NCBI GenBank assembly: GCA_964344765.1
Contig: CAYFOM010000006.1
Coordinates: 1-64,000, forward strand
Length of the DNA: 64,000 nt
DNA from: JACNIZ01 sp964344765
GTDB taxonomy: Bacteria; Planctomycetota; UBA1135
Direction: 5' to 3'
The notes below the pieces were generated by a model. It had not been told where the DNA came from, did not search any database, and was given only the letters and a program-made list of their open reading frames with translations. Both the position numbers and the translations under genes were made by a program. Numbering within the stretch: position 1 is the stretch's first letter; each line of letters opens with the position of its first letter. Positions 55,493-64,000 of the stretch are shown piece after piece.

Positions 55493-55879
55493 GGACGGGA
55501 ACGTCCGGGGGATTCATTCTAAGCAGATTTCTCTTAAGAGATGCCATTCTCGTGTCGCAAAAGGGGCGTCATGAGTCATCACCCTCTGGCCGGCCTGCAA
55601 GCAAACTGTTCCATGCAGGCTTCAGGTTCGACCAGAAGGCTGGTGTGGGAAGGGCAAAAACAAATGCGAGTGGTTCGAAGTGAAGGTATTTCTTCGCTTA
55701 GCCCGACCCCATACCTAGCTCGTGCATCCTTCGCTTCGACAGGGATGGAGGTGAAAGCCTAGGTCGCTGGAACTGGCCCCTCTGGGGGGAGGACCGGTAG
55801 ATCGCCGATGGGTGTGTCATTCAGCGGCATAGGTGGAATCCGACGGAGTCGACGGTTTACCGTCGACTTCGTTTTTTTT
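55493..55879 (+). ncRNA. Candidate structured RNA ending at an intrinsic terminator
   Basis: On the plus strand a row of hairpins occurs: GGACG/CGTCC (55493-55506), GCCTGCA/TGCAGGC (55593-55599 with 55614-55620), ACCAG/CTGGT (55631-55644), and AAGTGAAG/CTTCGCTT (55678-55685 with 55692-55699). They are followed by a strong stem and eight T at 55844-55879. No plus-strand gene lies upstream to use this terminator. The sequence does not match tmRNA, RNase P, SRP or 6S RNA consensus that I know. The 5-prime end is a guess. Confidence 0.3.
55844..55879 (+). terminator. Rho-independent terminator, plus strand
   Basis: GTCGACGGT (55848-55856) pairs with ACCGTCGAC (55859-55867) across two bases; flanking pairs lengthen the stem to about 13. 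A run of eight T (55872-55879) follows. This is the only hairpin of the block with a T-run, and it works for plus-strand transcription. Confidence 0.65.
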
Positions 55880-55897
55880 GTATGTGTGATTTTGTGG

Positions 55898-55982
55898 TGG
55901 GTTTTGAAGGGTCGCCCCAGCGGCTTCGAAGGTACGAGCTACGCCGTACCTAAGCGCCGCTGGGGCGACCCTTCAAAACCTA
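55898..55982. repeat. Long inverted repeat A
   Basis: Perfect 23-base arms (55901-55923, GTTTTGAAGGGTCGCCCCAG..., and 55957-55979) plus further pairs at each end. The spacer holds a small hairpin with arms GGTACG and CGTACC (55931-55950). The arm contains GAAGGGTC and a GCGGCTT end, like repeat C at 56213. Confidence 0.7.
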
Positions 55983-56121
55983 CTTCAATTTCGCTCAGTA
56001 CCAACGAAGCCGCGCGGTGGGGCTCCCCGGCTGATTTGATTGTGAGATTTGGGAATAACGCGATTGCACGAATGGGGCTTGCGGTCGCGTTGGGAGGGGT
56101 GGGTTGTATATGAAAAGTGAA

Positions 56122-56152
56122 GCCTCGCTTCATTTCATGTGTGAAGCGAGGC
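56122..56152. repeat. Inverted repeat B
   Basis: Arms GCCTCGCTTCA (56122-56132) and TGAAGCGAGGC (56142-56152) form an 11-pair stem with a nine-base loop. No T-run follows on either strand. Confidence 0.6.
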
Positions 56153-56212
56153 ATGTGGGCATTCAAATTAATCCGCAACGAAATGGACGTCGCGGCTGTG
56201 TGTGTGGTTGTC

Positions 56213-56288
56213 GTGGGAAGGGTCTTGCTCTGGCGGCTTTTGAAAGAGCGAAGCGATTTCCTTGCCGCCAGAGCAAGACCCTTCCCAC
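56213..56288. repeat. Long inverted repeat C
   Basis: Perfect 25-base arms (56213-56237, starting GTGGGAAGGGTCTTGC, and 56264-56288), with a 26-base spacer. It begins 12 bases beyond the stop of the Gfo/Idh/MocA gene (56301, minus strand), so it may end or protect that transcript. It shares GAAGGGTC and GGCGGCTT with repeat A. Confidence 0.7.
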
Positions 56289-56300
56289 CCTACGCATCAA

Positions 56301-57572
56301 TCAAACAAACTTAGTAACCCCCGGCAAAGCGACTCCAATGGAGGGGGGATCGTCGATCCAGTCGTAGACTCTGGGGGAGAGGTCTAGGTTGGAGTTCCAG
56401 GCGTCGTCCCAGCTGATGGTTTGACCGGTGTAGGCCGACATGCGTCCCATGACCGCGAGCATGGTCGATTTGATCATGTAGTCGCTGTTATCGATGGGGT
56501 TGTTGGAGCGGATTGCGGCGAACAGCGCGTTGTGCTCGTTCTGGTACATGTCGTCCGGGCCATCGCCGCGGTAGCGCCACTTGCCGTCGGCGGATTGAAT
56601 GCGGTGGTGCTGCAAGGCGGCGGTGCCTTTGCTACCGAAGGCGTAATCGCTGACGTCGTGGCTGGTGCCGGGCATTTGGCGGCACGAGCTGAAGCCGCGC
56701 ACGCCGGACTTCCACTCGTAAACGGTGTTGAAGTGGTCGTAGACGTTGCCGTACTTGTCGTCGGTGCGCAGAATGCGACCGCCGGTGGACGTGCACTTAA
56801 CCGGAGCTTCGTCGCCCATCGCCCACAGCATCTTGTCGAGGCTATGAATGTGCTGCTCGGCGATGTGGTCGCCGCTGAGCCAGGTGAAGTACAGCCAGTT
56901 GCGCATTTGGTACTCCATTTCGCTCCATTCCGGCTTGCGGCCGCGGTGCCACAATCCGCCGGTGTTATAGGTGCACTGAATCGCAGTGATGTCGCCAATC
57001 GCGCCGTCGTGCAAGCGCTTAAAGGTTTCCTGCTTGGCGAATTGGTAGCGGTAGCACAGGCCGGAAACCATCGACAAACCCTTCTCGGCACCGCGCTCGC
57101 ACGCAGCTTTGATGCGGCGCAAACCCGGCACGTCGGTGGCGACCGGTTTTTCGATGAACAGGTGACGGCCCTTATCGACCGCGTATTCCACATGCAGCGG
57201 ACGGAAGTGCGGCGACGTCGCCAGCAAGATCACATCGCACTCGTCGATGACGTGCTTGTAAGCATCAAAGCCGGCGAACTGGCGTTCCTTCGGCACATCA
57301 ATGCGATCAGCAATGTCCTTGGCGTTTAGCAGCGATTGCAGATGGCCTTCGAGCATGTCGGCGAAGGCGTCGCCCATGGCCCAAAGCACGGTGTCGGGGT
57401 CGGCGCGCAGAGCTTGGGCGGCGGCGCCGGTGCCGCGACCGCCGCAGCCGATCAGGCCGACTTTCAGCGGACCGGACGCACCGGTGTGGGCGCGGCCGGC
57501 GACCGAGGTGGCCAGCACGGCGGCGGAGCTTGAGCGCAGGAAGTCGCGCCGGTTGGGGTTCAGAATGGACAT
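56301..57572 (-). CDS. Tat-exported Gfo/Idh/MocA family oxidoreductase
   Basis: The 423-residue protein has a twin-arginine signal (NRRDFLRSSSAAVLATSV) and a Rossmann fold (KVGLIGCGGRGTGAA), with the family's EKP block in HLFIEKPVATD and the catalytic-type histidine region GDHIAEQHIHSLD. These enzymes oxidise or rearrange sugars with NAD(P); the exported branch has tightly bound cofactor. The product of 61378-62682 is a close paralogue. It follows the ApbE-sulfatase gene by 39 bases, so both likely form an operon. Confidence 0.9.
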   Translation of the reverse strand: MSILNPNRRDFLRSSSAAVLATSVAGRAHTGASGPLKVGLIGCGGRGTGAAAQALRADPDTVLWAMGDAFADMLEGHLQSLLNAKDIADRIDVPKERQFAGFDAYKHVIDECDVILLATSPHFRPLHVEYAVDKGRHLFIEKPVATDVPGLRRIKAACERGAEKGLSMVSGLCYRYQFAKQETFKRLHDGAIGDITAIQCTYNTGGLWHRGRKPEWSEMEYQMRNWLYFTWLSGDHIAEQHIHSLDKMLWAMGDEAPVKCTSTGGRILRTDDKYGNVYDHFNTVYEWKSGVRGFSSCRQMPGTSHDVSDYAFGSKGTAALQHHRIQSADGKWRYRGDGPDDMYQNEHNALFAAIRSNNPIDNSDYMIKSTMLAVMGRMSAYTGQTISWDDAWNSNLDLSPRVYDWIDDPPSIGVALPGVTKFV

Positions 57573-57611
57573 GAGTGCGTTTTTGTTGGGGGTTGTGGCG
57601 AGTGCGGGCCG

Positions 57612-60026
57612 TTAACGCTCGATGGGTTGGGGCATCGGCGCGTCGACGGCTTCACGCCATTGTTGGAGTTCGGCGTGCAGTGCGTCGCGCAATTCCGTTT
57701 GCGAAGCCGACAGATCCATGCGTTCGGAAATGTCGGCGTCGAGGTCGTACAGCTCCAACCTACCATCTTCGAAGTATTCGAGCAGTTTGTACTTTCCTTT
57801 GCGGATCACGCCGACCGGAGCGGTTCGCCAGCCGGTGCGCGCATCCAAATAGCCGGGCATGTGCCAAAAAATGGCGCGCTGCTTCAGCATCGTCAACGCC
57901 GACGGCCCCGAATCACCCACCTTTTGCGGCTGCCACAGCGGTGTCATCGAGCTGCCATCCAAGCCATGGGCGGGGGCGACGGCACCAGCTAATTCGACCA
58001 GCGTCGGGTAAAAGTCGACCGTGGTCACCGGCGTATTCTGCAGCGATTGCGCCGGAATGCGACCAGGCAAACGCATGATCAGCGGCACGCGAATGCCGCC
58101 TTCGTAATAAGTGCCTTTGCCGCCGCGCAACGGGAAGTTGTGGGTGATGTCGCCAAAGTCGATGCCGGTGTCGTTGTAGCCGCCGTAACCGCCGTTATCG
58201 GATGTGAAAATCACCAGCGTGTTTTCGGCCAAGCCCATCGCGTCGAGCTTTTCGAGAATGCGGCCGACGTTGCGATCGAGGATGTCGACCATCGTCGCGT
58301 ACTTGGCATTCTTTTGTTTGGCACCGGCAGGTTTCTTCTTCCATTCCCAAACTTCATCGCGCGGCGCTTGAATCGGTGTGTGCACCGCGTAGTGCGGCAA
58401 GTACAAAAAGAACGGCCGACCGTCGTCGTCGTCCAAAAACTTCAGCGCTTCGTCGGTCAAACGATCGGTTAGGTATTCGCCTTCCTCACCGTCGTTCAAA
58501 CCCGGTAGTCGCTGGGTCACGATTCGCTGTCCCGGGTTTTTGGGATCCTTTTTGGTGCGTTGATAAGGCCAGAAATAACTCGGCGGCGTGCCGTAATGGG
58601 CACCGGCAATATTGACCTCAAAGCCTTGCGCTTCGGGCCGCGTATCCCGGTCGCCGCCCAAGTGCCATTTGCCAATATGACCGGTACGATAGCCAGCGCG
58701 TTGCAAACACTCGGCTAACGTAAAGAAGGTGCTGTGCAACTCGGTTTGGTTTTTGGGCGGCTCCACTTTGCGATCCTTCGCCGCGCCGCGCTTGCCGCTA
58801 CCGACGGTATAGACGCCGGTACGAGGTGCATACATGCCGCTCATCAGCGCCGCACGCGTCGGCGCGCAGTTCGCCGCCGCGGTGTAAGCCGAACGAAAAC
58901 GCATGCCCTCGCGCGCCAATTGATCGAGGTTTGGCGTGTGGTAGTAGTCCGACCCTTGGCAAGCCAAATCGCTCCATCCCAAGTCGTCGGCCATGATGAA
59001 GACGATGTTCAAGCGCTGCTTGTCGGCAGTGGAGTGGCTTGCATTCGCCGCCGCTTGCTGGGCTTCAAACACCACACCTTTCACTTCGGGACCGGCGCGA
59101 TGCAACACCGCCGGTGCGCTGTCTTTACCGAGCACACACAAAGCCGACGCCCATGCATCGGCCACCATTGCCGACGGCGCGCGCACCGTTGCCGAACGCG
59201 ATTGGGTCAAACCCAACCCGGTTTGCGGATCGATGATGTGCGAATAACGCGTGCCGTCGATCACTACATGCTGATAACGATCGCCCGAGGTCGCCAAAGC
59301 CTCATTGGCCAACACCACCGACGAAGAGTTATTCCAGGTGCCTTCCGACAAAGCAATGGTCCATCCCTCGCTTTGCGGCGGCGCATCGCTGACGGCTACA
59401 TCGCCGCCACCATCGACCAACGCCGACGCGATTCCATGATCGCGTAACGTGTGAAGCGCTTCATCCAACGCATAGCCCTTGGCGATGCCGCCCAAATCCA
59501 AACGCATGCCGACGCGACCTAAGCGCACGTTCTGGTCGGTGTCGCTGAGATGTAAGTCCATCCAACTGCCGGTATCCAATGCTTGATTCAGACGGTTGGA
59601 GTTCGGCAATTCCTGCTGGCGATAACTGCGCCGCCACAAACGCACGCACGCGCCGACGGTGACGTCGAACGCGCCGTGGCTTTGCTTGGAAACCGTTTGC
59701 GCATGCTGCAAAACCCGCCATAGATCGGTGCTGACCGGAATCCAATCGGTGGATTGTTTGGCCGCCAGCTTATTGATCAGGCTGAGTTCGCTGTCGGCTT
59801 GATAATCGCTCAACAGCGCATCCAATTCACCGATTCGAGCAAATGCGGCGCGGCTGGCGGCGTCGGCTTCGGCAACGTTGGCGGCGTAAAGCACCATCCG
59901 AAACTCAGTCCCCATATGAGCTTCGGTGTATTCAAAGCGTTGCACCTGTTGAATCGGCGCAGGCATGGCTTCGGGCGCTAGCGGGGCCGGAGGGGTCAGC
60001 AGGAAGGCCAGAAGGGATCCGAGCAT
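57612..60026 (-). CDS. ApbE (FAD:protein FMN transferase) fused to type I sulfatase
   Basis: The 804-residue protein has a signal peptide (about 1-20), a full ApbE domain (about 32-322): MGTEF (39-43 region), DLGGIAKGYALD (177-188), VDGGGDV (204-210), HIIDPQTG (263-270) and metal-ligand DAWASAL (290-296); then, after a 14-residue linker (QQAAANASHSTADK), a sulfatase (about 337-790): MADDLGWSD, the formylglycine cysteine in C387-A-P-T-R, GKWHLGG and TSDNGGYGG. Both domains look complete. ApbE attaches FMN to Thr or Ser of exported flavoproteins, sulfatases cleave sulfate esters, and the link between these is obscure. Likely first gene of an operon with the oxidoreductase at 56301. Confidence 0.88.
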   Translation of the reverse strand: MLGSLLAFLLTPPAPLAPEAMPAPIQQVQRFEYTEAHMGTEFRMVLYAANVAEADAASRAAFARIGELDALLSDYQADSELSLINKLAAKQSTDWIPVSTDLWRVLQHAQTVSKQSHGAFDVTVGACVRLWRRSYRQQELPNSNRLNQALDTGSWMDLHLSDTDQNVRLGRVGMRLDLGGIAKGYALDEALHTLRDHGIASALVDGGGDVAVSDAPPQSEGWTIALSEGTWNNSSSVVLANEALATSGDRYQHVVIDGTRYSHIIDPQTGLGLTQSRSATVRAPSAMVADAWASALCVLGKDSAPAVLHRAGPEVKGVVFEAQQAAANASHSTADKQRLNIVFIMADDLGWSDLACQGSDYYHTPNLDQLAREGMRFRSAYTAAANCAPTRAALMSGMYAPRTGVYTVGSGKRGAAKDRKVEPPKNQTELHSTFFTLAECLQRAGYRTGHIGKWHLGGDRDTRPEAQGFEVNIAGAHYGTPPSYFWPYQRTKKDPKNPGQRIVTQRLPGLNDGEEGEYLTDRLTDEALKFLDDDDGRPFFLYLPHYAVHTPIQAPRDEVWEWKKKPAGAKQKNAKYATMVDILDRNVGRILEKLDAMGLAENTLVIFTSDNGGYGGYNDTGIDFGDITHNFPLRGGKGTYYEGGIRVPLIMRLPGRIPAQSLQNTPVTTVDFYPTLVELAGAVAPAHGLDGSSMTPLWQPQKVGDSGPSALTMLKQRAIFWHMPGYLDARTGWRTAPVGVIRKGKYKLLEYFEDGRLELYDLDADISERMDLSASQTELRDALHAELQQWREAVDAPMPQPIER

Positions 60027-60134
60027 AGAACGTTAGATTAACGTCTGCTGCGCGGCAAAAATTCATTGTTGAGTTCCGGCGTTACTCCTTTGGGCTGACA
60101 GGTTATGCTGCACGCTCATCCCCAGGAAACGCAG

Positions 60135-61310
<1,176 letters not shown>

Positions 61311-61377
61311 AGCTGCTCCCCAACTCGCGGGCTTCGGCTCGCACTCGACCCCCCGACTCACAGCATTGTTCTCCGAA

Positions 61378-62682
61378 ATGAGCTCCGATCGCCGCAACTT
61401 TCTTAAGCAATCCTCCGCTTTGGCAGCGGGTGCAGGCATGTTCAGCATGCAAGCCTCCGCGATGGCCGCCGGCCGGGTGAGAAACGGAAAGGACGACGAA
61501 ATCCGCATCGCCCTAGTGGGCTGCGGCGGACGCGGATCGGGCGCTGCGTATCAAGCGCTGAGCACCGAAGGCAAAACCCGCCTGGTTGCCGTCGCCGATG
61601 CTTTTGGAGATCGCCTCAGCGGCACACTGGAGTACCTGAAGAAAGCCAAGGGCGAGCAGGTCGACGTTCCCGAGGATCGCCAATTCACCGGTTTTGATGC
61701 TTATCGCAAAGCCATCGATTCCGGCGTGGATCTAGTCATCCTGGCGACGCCTCCCGGCTTCCGGCCGATGCACTTTGAGTACGCGATCAACCAAGGCAAG
61801 CACGTCTTCATGGAGAAGCCGTTGGCCGTCGATGGTCCCGGCGTGCGAAAGGTGTTGGCCGCGGCTGAGGCGGCGAAGCAGAAGAACCTGAAAGTCGGTG
61901 TCGGTCTGCAGCGCCATCACTCGGTTAAGTACAACGAGGTGATTCGCCGCATTCGCGAAGGCGCGATCGGTGATTTGCGCCTGATGCGGTGCTACTGGAA
62001 CAGCGCCGGAGTGTGGGTGCGGCCGCGCCAAGAGGGCCAGACCGAGATGGAGTACCAGATGCGCAATTGGTACTACTTCAATTGGCTGTGCGGCGACCAC
62101 ATTACCGAACAGCACATTCATAACCTCGACGTCTGCAATTGGTTGGTCGATGATTTCCCGGCGCAGGCGAACGGCCAAGGCGGTCGTTTGGTGCGTACAG
62201 GCATCGACCACGGTGAGATTTTCGACCACCACATGGTCGAGTTCACTTACGCCAATGGCTTGAAGATGCTGTCGCAGTGCCGCCACATGCCCGGCGCTTG
62301 GTCGCACGTGAACGAACACGCCACCGGCACCGAAGGCACCGCCAACATCGGCGGTGGCAAGATTGAGCGCAACGGCGAAAAAGCGTGGCGTTTCCGTGGC
62401 GAAGACCCGGATCACTACCAGGTCGAGCACAACCAACTGTTCGCCGCCATCCGCGCCGACCTTCCCTATAATGAGGCCCAATACGGCGCCAAGAGCACCC
62501 TGACTTCGATTCTGGGTCGCATGGCAACTTACTCGGGCAAGGTCGTCACCTGGGAGCAAGCTCTGAACTCCAAGCTCGAGCTGGTTCCCGACCGCTACGC
62601 CTGGGACGGCACGCCGCCCACCGTGCCCAACGCCGAAGGCCGCTACCCCATTCCCGCCCCGGGTTCCTTCAAGGTCATCTAA
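61378..62682 (+). CDS. Tat-exported Gfo/Idh/MocA family oxidoreductase, paralogue
   Basis: The 434-residue protein has a twin-arginine signal (SDRRNFLKQSSALAAGAG), Rossmann loop RIALVGCGGRGSGAA, FMEKPLAVDG and GDHITEQHIHNLDV. It is clearly homologous to the product of 56301-57572 throughout (for example EMEYQMRNWYYF, compare EMEYQMRNWLYF). The ATG 61378 is the one that starts the twin-arginine signal; an in-frame ATG 67 codons earlier lies inside the SUMF1 gene. Follows that gene by 67 bases. Confidence 0.9.
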   Translation: MSSDRRNFLKQSSALAAGAGMFSMQASAMAAGRVRNGKDDEIRIALVGCGGRGSGAAYQALSTEGKTRLVAVADAFGDRLSGTLEYLKKAKGEQVDVPEDRQFTGFDAYRKAIDSGVDLVILATPPGFRPMHFEYAINQGKHVFMEKPLAVDGPGVRKVLAAAEAAKQKNLKVGVGLQRHHSVKYNEVIRRIREGAIGDLRLMRCYWNSAGVWVRPRQEGQTEMEYQMRNWYYFNWLCGDHITEQHIHNLDVCNWLVDDFPAQANGQGGRLVRTGIDHGEIFDHHMVEFTYANGLKMLSQCRHMPGAWSHVNEHATGTEGTANIGGGKIERNGEKAWRFRGEDPDHYQVEHNQLFAAIRADLPYNEAQYGAKSTLTSILGRMATYSGKVVTWEQALNSKLELVPDRYAWDGTPPTVPNAEGRYPIPAPGSFKVI

Positions 62683-62718
62683 AAACGCCGGAATCCGTCT
62701 GTACAAGAACACTGGATC

Positions 62719-63219
62719 ATGACTCGTAACACGCTACTCGTAACTCTTTCCCTGTTGTTGATGACTGCGCTTTCGGCGCCGTTGTTGTCGAACTTGGCCA
62801 GCAAGCCCGCCGACGGTGTGGATGCCGCGGTAGTTCAAGAGCCGGCTCAGGAAGGAGAGCACGAGCAAACCTTGCTCGCCAAGGGCATGGAGGACATCAA
62901 GAAGGGCATGCGTCAGCTGCGTCGCGGCCTGCGCAAGCAAGAGCAGTTGCCCGCCGCATTGCCGGTGATCCTGGCGATGCAAGAAGCTGCGCAGTTCTGC
63001 AAGACCGAAAAGCCGGCGATGACTGGCAACGTTGAGGGCGGAGACGAAGCGCAAGCGGAGTTCGTCAAGCAGTACCGTCTGGGCATGATTGAACTGCAAA
63101 GCGGTTTGCTGATGCTTGAGCAAGCTGTGTTGAACGGCGACATGGAGCTGGCGCAGAAGATCTACCAGAAGCTGAAAGACGCTCAAGAGTCCGGACACGA
63201 GAAGTTCACCGAGGAGTAA
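62719..63219 (+). CDS. Secreted cytochrome b562-like four-helix protein
   Basis: The 166-residue protein has a signal peptide (about 1-20) and a helical domain (about 50-166) with the cytochrome b562 pattern. A Met (M64) in KKGMRQLRRGL and a His (H160) in QESGHEKF fall where the two heme ligands lie in E. coli cytochrome b562 (M7 and H102). A Cys at residue 94 is not part of a heme c motif. Heme binding is plausible but unproven, since many members of this family lack heme. It follows the oxidoreductase gene by 36 bases. Confidence 0.65.
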   Translation: MTRNTLLVTLSLLLMTALSAPLLSNLASKPADGVDAAVVQEPAQEGEHEQTLLAKGMEDIKKGMRQLRRGLRKQEQLPAALPVILAMQEAAQFCKTEKPAMTGNVEGGDEAQAEFVKQYRLGMIELQSGLLMLEQAVLNGDMELAQKIYQKLKDAQESGHEKFTEE

Positions 63220-63230
63220 TCCTCTTCGTC

Positions 63231-64000
63231 ATGCGCCGACCGTTTTTACAACTAAGGTTGGCCGAGGCGCGGCAAATCGTAGCCGATCTTGGCTACAACC
63301 CCGATCGCGCCAACCAATTGCGCCGCTGGTTTTTGACCGGCGGCGCAATCGCTTTGTCGGAGCAGCTGGAATTCCAAAGCCGCAAGTGGCAGGCGTTGAT
63401 TGCCGAGTTGGAACAGCGATTCCTATGGGATTCGGTGCAAGGCTCGCGGCGCTATCCCGCTGACGACGGATCGTGCAAGTACTTGCTCGAACTCCACGAC
63501 GGTCAAGCGATTGAAGCCGTGTGGTTACCTGGCACCAAGGCGCCGTCGGCTTGTTTGAGCACGCAAGTGGGCTGCGCAATGGCGTGCAAGTTTTGCGCGT
63601 CGGGTTTGGATGGCGTCGAGCGCAATTTGCGCAGTCATGAGCTGCTAGAGCAAGTGGTTCAAATCCGTCGCCACGCCGAAGTGCGCCGTTTGGTGTTCAT
63701 GGGCTCCGGCGAACCAACGCAGAATTTGACTGAGTTGGCGCAAGCCATCGAGGTGTTGCGCGACGAAGGCGGCATTGGGCCGCGGCGCATGTTGGTGTCG
63801 ACGGTGGGGCCACCGAAGGCAGTGGAACGCTTGGGCAAGTTGGGTTTGAAGTTCACGCTGGCGCTTTCCTTACATGCTGTCGACGCGAAGTTGCGCGCCG
63901 AGTTGATCCCCACTCAGTCCAAGGTGGATCCACTCGACCTACTGGCAGCGGCCGACGCCTACGCCGCGCAAACCGGTCGCGCCTATCAGGTGGAATATGT
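63231..64000 (+). CDS. rlmN: RlmN-type radical SAM rRNA/tRNA methyltransferase, 5-prime part
   Basis: The frame opens at ATG 63231 and runs out of the window with 256 codons seen. Radical SAM cysteines are in STQVGCAMACKFCASG (C115, C119, C122), followed by RLVFMGSGEP, RRMLVSTVG, FTLALSLHAVDAKLRAELIP and VEYV, matching RlmN (and Cfr). RlmN methylates A2503 of 23S rRNA and a tRNA adenine; the second catalytic Cys (about residue 350) is beyond the edge. It starts 11 bases after the b562-like gene. Confidence 0.85.
   Translation, partial: MRRPFLQLRLAEARQIVADLGYNPDRANQLRRWFLTGGAIALSEQLEFQSRKWQALIAELEQRFLWDSVQGSRRYPADDGSCKYLLELHDGQAIEAVWLPGTKAPSACLSTQVGCAMACKFCASGLDGVERNLRSHELLEQVVQIRRHAEVRRLVFMGSGEPTQNLTELAQAIEVLRDEGGIGPRRMLVSTVGPPKAVERLGKLGLKFTLALSLHAVDAKLRAELIPTQSKVDPLDLLAAADAYAAQTGRAYQVEY

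Larger units (their letters stand above)
55472..56300. other. 829-base gene-free stretch rich in hairpins
   Basis: No convincing coding region is present; the open frames here have no homology signs. It lies upstream of one minus-strand gene and downstream of another. It holds several small hairpins, a plus-strand terminator-like structure, and three long inverted repeats described separately. The right-hand repeat starts 12 bases from the stop of the gene at 56301. Confidence 0.7.

Noticed and set aside
55493..55880. Known ncRNA (tmRNA, RNase P RNA, SRP RNA, 6S RNA) in the structured stretch
   Set aside because: Consensus cores of these RNAs as I know them are not present on either strand.
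55541..56113. Small plus-strand frames in the gene-free stretch
   Set aside because: They cross hairpins and repeats, show no homology and have no ribosome site; an RNA explanation is better.

Overview
The window reads as a chromosomal segment of a GC-rich member of the Planctomycetota. The evidence is the gene content: two type I sulfatases, a DUF1080/dehydrogenase protein with a PVC-type heme-binding tail, two Tat-exported Gfo/Idh/MocA oxidoreductases, many very large secreted FG-GAP, beta-helix, beta-propeller and HEAT proteins, and an ECF sigma factor paired with a Ser/Thr kinase carrying a SUMF1 domain. Clear Shine-Dalgarno sites are scarce (the AGGAGG before the kinase at 40171 is an exception). 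I see no tRNA, rRNA, CRISPR array or insertion sequence. The closest lineage cannot be fixed from the sequence alone.

Layout. 1-2332: end of an ArsB/NhaD-type permease gene, followed closely by two tandem small membrane paralogues and an unknown exported protein. 2334-3285: a two-gene AbiEii-like nucleotidyltransferase unit on the minus strand. 3358-6045: a double-length tryptophanase-family protein whose two halves retain different parts of the active site. 6110-8875: YeiH-type permease and a hybrid histidine kinase. 8901-16572: a secreted DUF1080/dehydrogenase/cytochrome fusion, a secreted peptidylarginine-deiminase-like enzyme and a HEAT-repeat gene cut from its signal peptide by an in-frame TGA. 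16742-23373: three tandem FG-GAP paralogues. 23425-32359: M1 aminopeptidase lipoprotein, GH-like/sulfatase fusion, an unknown secreted protein and a giant MA-type metallopeptidase. 32356-37855: an OmpR-type two-component pair divergent from an exported amidohydrolase, then a cysteine-rich beta-helix protein. 37890-43839: NnrS, ArsC-like reductase, ECF sigma factor, membrane Ser/Thr kinase with SUMF1 domain, and a BNR-type protein. 43953-46071: methyltransferase, Dabb protein, YciH (SUI1) and a HigBA toxin-antitoxin pair. 46093-50592: FG-GAP protein, a two-component system whose kinase has two EF-hands in its sensor domain, and a decayed DUF123 gene. 50562-55471: two more large secreted proteins. 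55472-56300: a gene-free stretch rich in hairpins. 56301-64000: Gfo/Idh/MocA, an ApbE-sulfatase fusion, a SUMF1 protein, a second Gfo/Idh/MocA, a cytochrome b562-like protein and the start of an RlmN-type gene.

How it fits together. Most of the window encodes an exported machinery that is plausibly used to attack and sense complex, sulfated polymers: sulfatases, glycosidase-like propellers, sugar oxidoreductases, peptidases and large calcium-binding repeat proteins. Regulation is represented by two OmpR-type systems, a hybrid kinase and an ECF/kinase pair. The most unusual items are three fusions or domain insertions: the half-dead double tryptophanase, the ApbE-sulfatase, and the EF-hand histidine kinase. 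The intergenic block 55472-56300 may hold an undescribed structured RNA and a family of long hairpins.
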